Shown here piece after piece: positions 51,226 to 52,886 of a stretch of DNA of 52,886 nucleotides. A model generated the notes under the pieces. The model ran no database searches and had not been told where the DNA came from. It saw only the letters and a program-made list of their open reading frames with translations. The stretch is taken from NCBI GenBank assembly GCA_009712185.1, contig WASQ01000014.1, positions 46,485-99,370 on the forward strand, in the 5' to 3' direction. How positions within the stretch are numbered: position 1 is the first letter of the stretch; every line of letters starts with the position of its first letter. A program made the position numbers and the translations under genes. Source of the stretch: Telmatospirillum sp. (GTDB taxonomy: Bacteria; Pseudomonadota; Alphaproteobacteria; Rhodospirillales; Magnetospirillaceae).

Positions 51226-52493
51226 TTCTGTCGCTTTACCGGGGGCTGACCACGCTGGGTGGTCCGTTGATCGCCTATTACCTCGAACGCCGGATGGCGA
51301 AGGGCAAGGAGGATCGTGTCCGGTTCGATGAACGCCGGGGAGTGAGCGCGATTGCGCGCCCCGCCGGCATGCTGATCTGGCTGCATGCGGCCAGTGTCGG
51401 GGAATCCGTGTCGATGCTCCCCGTTATCGGGCGGTTGCAGGCCCGTCCCCGGACAACCGTTCTGGTGACGACCGGAACCGTGACCTCCGCCGAGGTGATG
51501 GCCGGACGGCTTCCCGAAGGCGCGATCCATCAATATGTGCCGGTCGATCGTCTTCCCTGGGTTCGCCGGTTTCTGGATCACTGGTGTCCCGATCTGGCCT
51601 TGTGGTCGGAATCGGAGTTCTGGCCCAATCTTCTGGTCGAAACGGCCGACCGCCATATTCCCCTTATCCTTCTGAACGGCCGGATCTCGGACCGGTCCTT
51701 CGCGTCCTGGCGCCGCCAGCCGCGTCTGATCCGGCGCCTGTTGTCGGGATTTGCGCTATGTCTGGGCCAGACGCCCGCTGACGCGGAACGGCTGCGCGCC
51801 CTGGGGGCGGCCAATGTTCTGTGTCGCGGTAATCTGAAATTCGCGGCGCCCCCCCTTCCGGCGGACGGGCAGTCCCTTCGGGAACTGGAAACACAGTTGG
51901 GCGATCGTCCCCGCTGGCTCGCGGTGAGCACCCATGCCGGCGAGGAAAGCGCCGCGGCGCGGGTGCATCGGGATCTTGCCGGCCGTTTCCCGGGCCTTTT
52001 GACGATCATCGTGCCGCGCCATCCCAATCGGGGCGGCGACATCGCCGCCGAGTTGTCGGCGATGGGCATGCGGGTGGCGCAGCGCGCCCTGGGCGAGATG
52101 GCCGACGAACGGACGGATATCCTGCTGGCGGATACGTTGGGCGAGCTGGGACTGTTTATCCGCGTTGCGCCGATCGTGTTCGTGGGTAAAAGTCTGGTTG
52201 GACAGGGCGGCCAGAACCCCCTGGAGCCGGCAAGACTGGGGGCGTCCGTCATTTTCGGGCCGCATATGGACAATTTCCTCGACATCGCCCGCCGGATGGA
52301 GGAATTCGGCGCGGCGGAAAAGGTCGCCGACGAGGAGGCGCTGGTCCGCGCCGTGGCGACCCGTCTTGATGATCCTCCGTTGGTCCGCAAGGGGGGGGAA
52401 CTGGCGCGGTCCTTCGCGGATACCGAGGATGGCGTACTGGACGCCGTGCTCGACGAACTGTCACCATGGTTGTCGAAGGAGGAGCGGTCATGA
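51222..52493 (+). CDS. waaA: 3-deoxy-D-manno-octulosonic acid transferase
   Basis: A 423-residue GT30 Kdo transferase that adds Kdo to lipid IVA at the inner membrane. The conserved motifs are HAASVGESVS, LWSESEFWPNLL, GRISDRSF, and VSTHAGEE, with the C-terminal GKSLVGQGGQNPLEPA. The first 20 residues are the membrane anchor. It starts in the overlap with the DUF374 gene and overlaps lpxK by four bases, giving one operon. Confidence 0.96.
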   Translation: MILSLYRGLTTLGGPLIAYYLERRMAKGKEDRVRFDERRGVSAIARPAGMLIWLHAASVGESVSMLPVIGRLQARPRTTVLVTTGTVTSAEVMAGRLPEGAIHQYVPVDRLPWVRRFLDHWCPDLALWSESEFWPNLLVETADRHIPLILLNGRISDRSFASWRRQPRLIRRLLSGFALCLGQTPADAERLRALGAANVLCRGNLKFAAPPLPADGQSLRELETQLGDRPRWLAVSTHAGEESAAARVHRDLAGRFPGLLTIIVPRHPNRGGDIAAELSAMGMRVAQRALGEMADERTDILLADTLGELGLFIRVAPIVFVGKSLVGQGGQNPLEPARLGASVIFGPHMDNFLDIARRMEEFGAAEKVADEEALVRAVATRLDDPPLVRKGGELARSFADTEDGVLDAVLDELSPWLSKEERS

Positions 52494-52886
52494 AGGCTCC
52501 GCGGTTCTGGCAGGCGGACGGTCCCCTTCCCAGAGTGCTGGCGCCCCTCGGATGGGCCTGGAGCGTGGGCGCGTCGCTGCGCGGAGCCGGCAGAAAACCG
52601 TTCGATCCGGGGATTCCAGTGGTGTGCGTCGGCAATGTCGTGGCCGGCGGCGCCGGCAAGACGCCGGTCGCCCTGTCGCTGGGACATCGGCTGCCACGGC
52701 CGCATTTCCTGTCGCGGGGCTATGGCGGCAGCGAACCCGGTCCCCTGATGGTGCGGCCCCATGAGCACAGTCATGAGCAGGTGGGTGACGAACCGCTGTT
52801 GCTGGCCGAGGTCGCTCCCTGCTGGGTGTCGCGCGACCGGATCGCCGGCGCGCGCGCGGCGCCCGCCCACCCGGCGGCCGCCCACA
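52490..52886 (+). CDS. lpxK: Tetraacyldisaccharide 4'-kinase, partial
   Basis: The first 132 residues of LpxK, which phosphorylates the 4' position of the lipid A disaccharide. The N-terminus is membrane associated and the P-loop is in GNVVAGGAGKTP (about 48-59); the RGYGG motif, VGDEPLLLAE and WVSRDRIAGA are typical. The gene continues past the window end. It overlaps waaA by ATGA. Confidence 0.93.
   Translation, partial: MKAPRFWQADGPLPRVLAPLGWAWSVGASLRGAGRKPFDPGIPVVCVGNVVAGGAGKTPVALSLGHRLPRPHFLSRGYGGSEPGPLMVRPHEHSHEQVGDEPLLLAEVAPCWVSRDRIAGARAAPAHPAAAH

Overview
The window is high-GC DNA that reads as a chromosomal segment of an alphaproteobacterium, most likely from the Rhodospirillales. 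The evidence is gene content: a DUF1491 protein, a DUF4175/TIGR02302 protein, a DUF3035 lipoprotein next to lspA, the ftsE-ftsX-ydcF-plsC string, a class II B12-dependent ribonucleotide reductase and an ethylmalonyl-CoA pathway cluster. I see no rRNA, tRNA, CRISPR array, intact insertion sequence or phage gene. Both strands are densely coded, mostly in short operons with 1 to 4 base overlaps.

Layout. 1-6 kb holds small stand-alone genes: a short-chain dehydrogenase, a DUF2934 protein with a basic tail, a small unknown protein followed by a 13-bp tandem repeat, DUF1491, a triple-PAS kinase-like protein that lacks its phospho-acceptor histidine, an acetyltransferase and a methyltransferase. 6-12 kb (minus strand) holds nrdJ, with a good promoter and DnaA-box-like sites upstream, then the ftsEX-ydcF-plsC operon. 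12-18 kb holds a zinc-ribbon/DUF3426 membrane protein, an IclR-regulated aldolase plus MHS transporter module with a twin operator, and a chemotaxis receptor. 18-26 kb holds argH-lptM-lysA-DUF4175, a divergent TlpA-like thioredoxin and an ArnT-like glycosyltransferase.

26-36.5 kb is the metabolic core: etfB-etfA-hbd, a corrinoid adenosyltransferase, methylsuccinyl-CoA dehydrogenase (mcd), crotonyl-CoA carboxylase/reductase (ccr) and ethylmalonyl-CoA mutase (ecm), interrupted only by lptG. Ccr makes ethylmalonyl-CoA, Ecm (AdoCbl-dependent) makes methylsuccinyl-CoA, and Mcd oxidises it and passes electrons to ETF. The adenosyltransferase can supply AdoCbl to Ecm and to NrdJ. Two intergenic regions here, upstream of etfB and between ccr and ecm, carry the same palindromic core TGCANTGCA, which resembles the PhaR site of PHB-regulating systems.

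36.5-42 kb holds poorly characterised proteins (a GIY-YIG-like protein, an unrecognised 369-residue protein, a short DUF1178 protein, a transglycosylase without signal peptide), then ribB under an FMN riboswitch, a small lipoprotein and a PhaJ-like MaoC hydratase. 42-50 kb is ribF-ileS-lspA-DUF3035 lipoprotein-M16-M16. 50.5 kb to the end starts a lipid A/Kdo operon (DUF374 acyltransferase, waaA, lpxK), with lpxK cut by the window edge.

Most of the window is ordinary core genome. The most unusual points are the kinase-like protein that has lost both the H-box His and the N-box Asn, the shared TGCANTGCA sites in the ethylmalonyl-CoA region, the twin IclR operator, and the unrecognised protein at 37128-38237. 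I did not find a convincing new multi-gene system.
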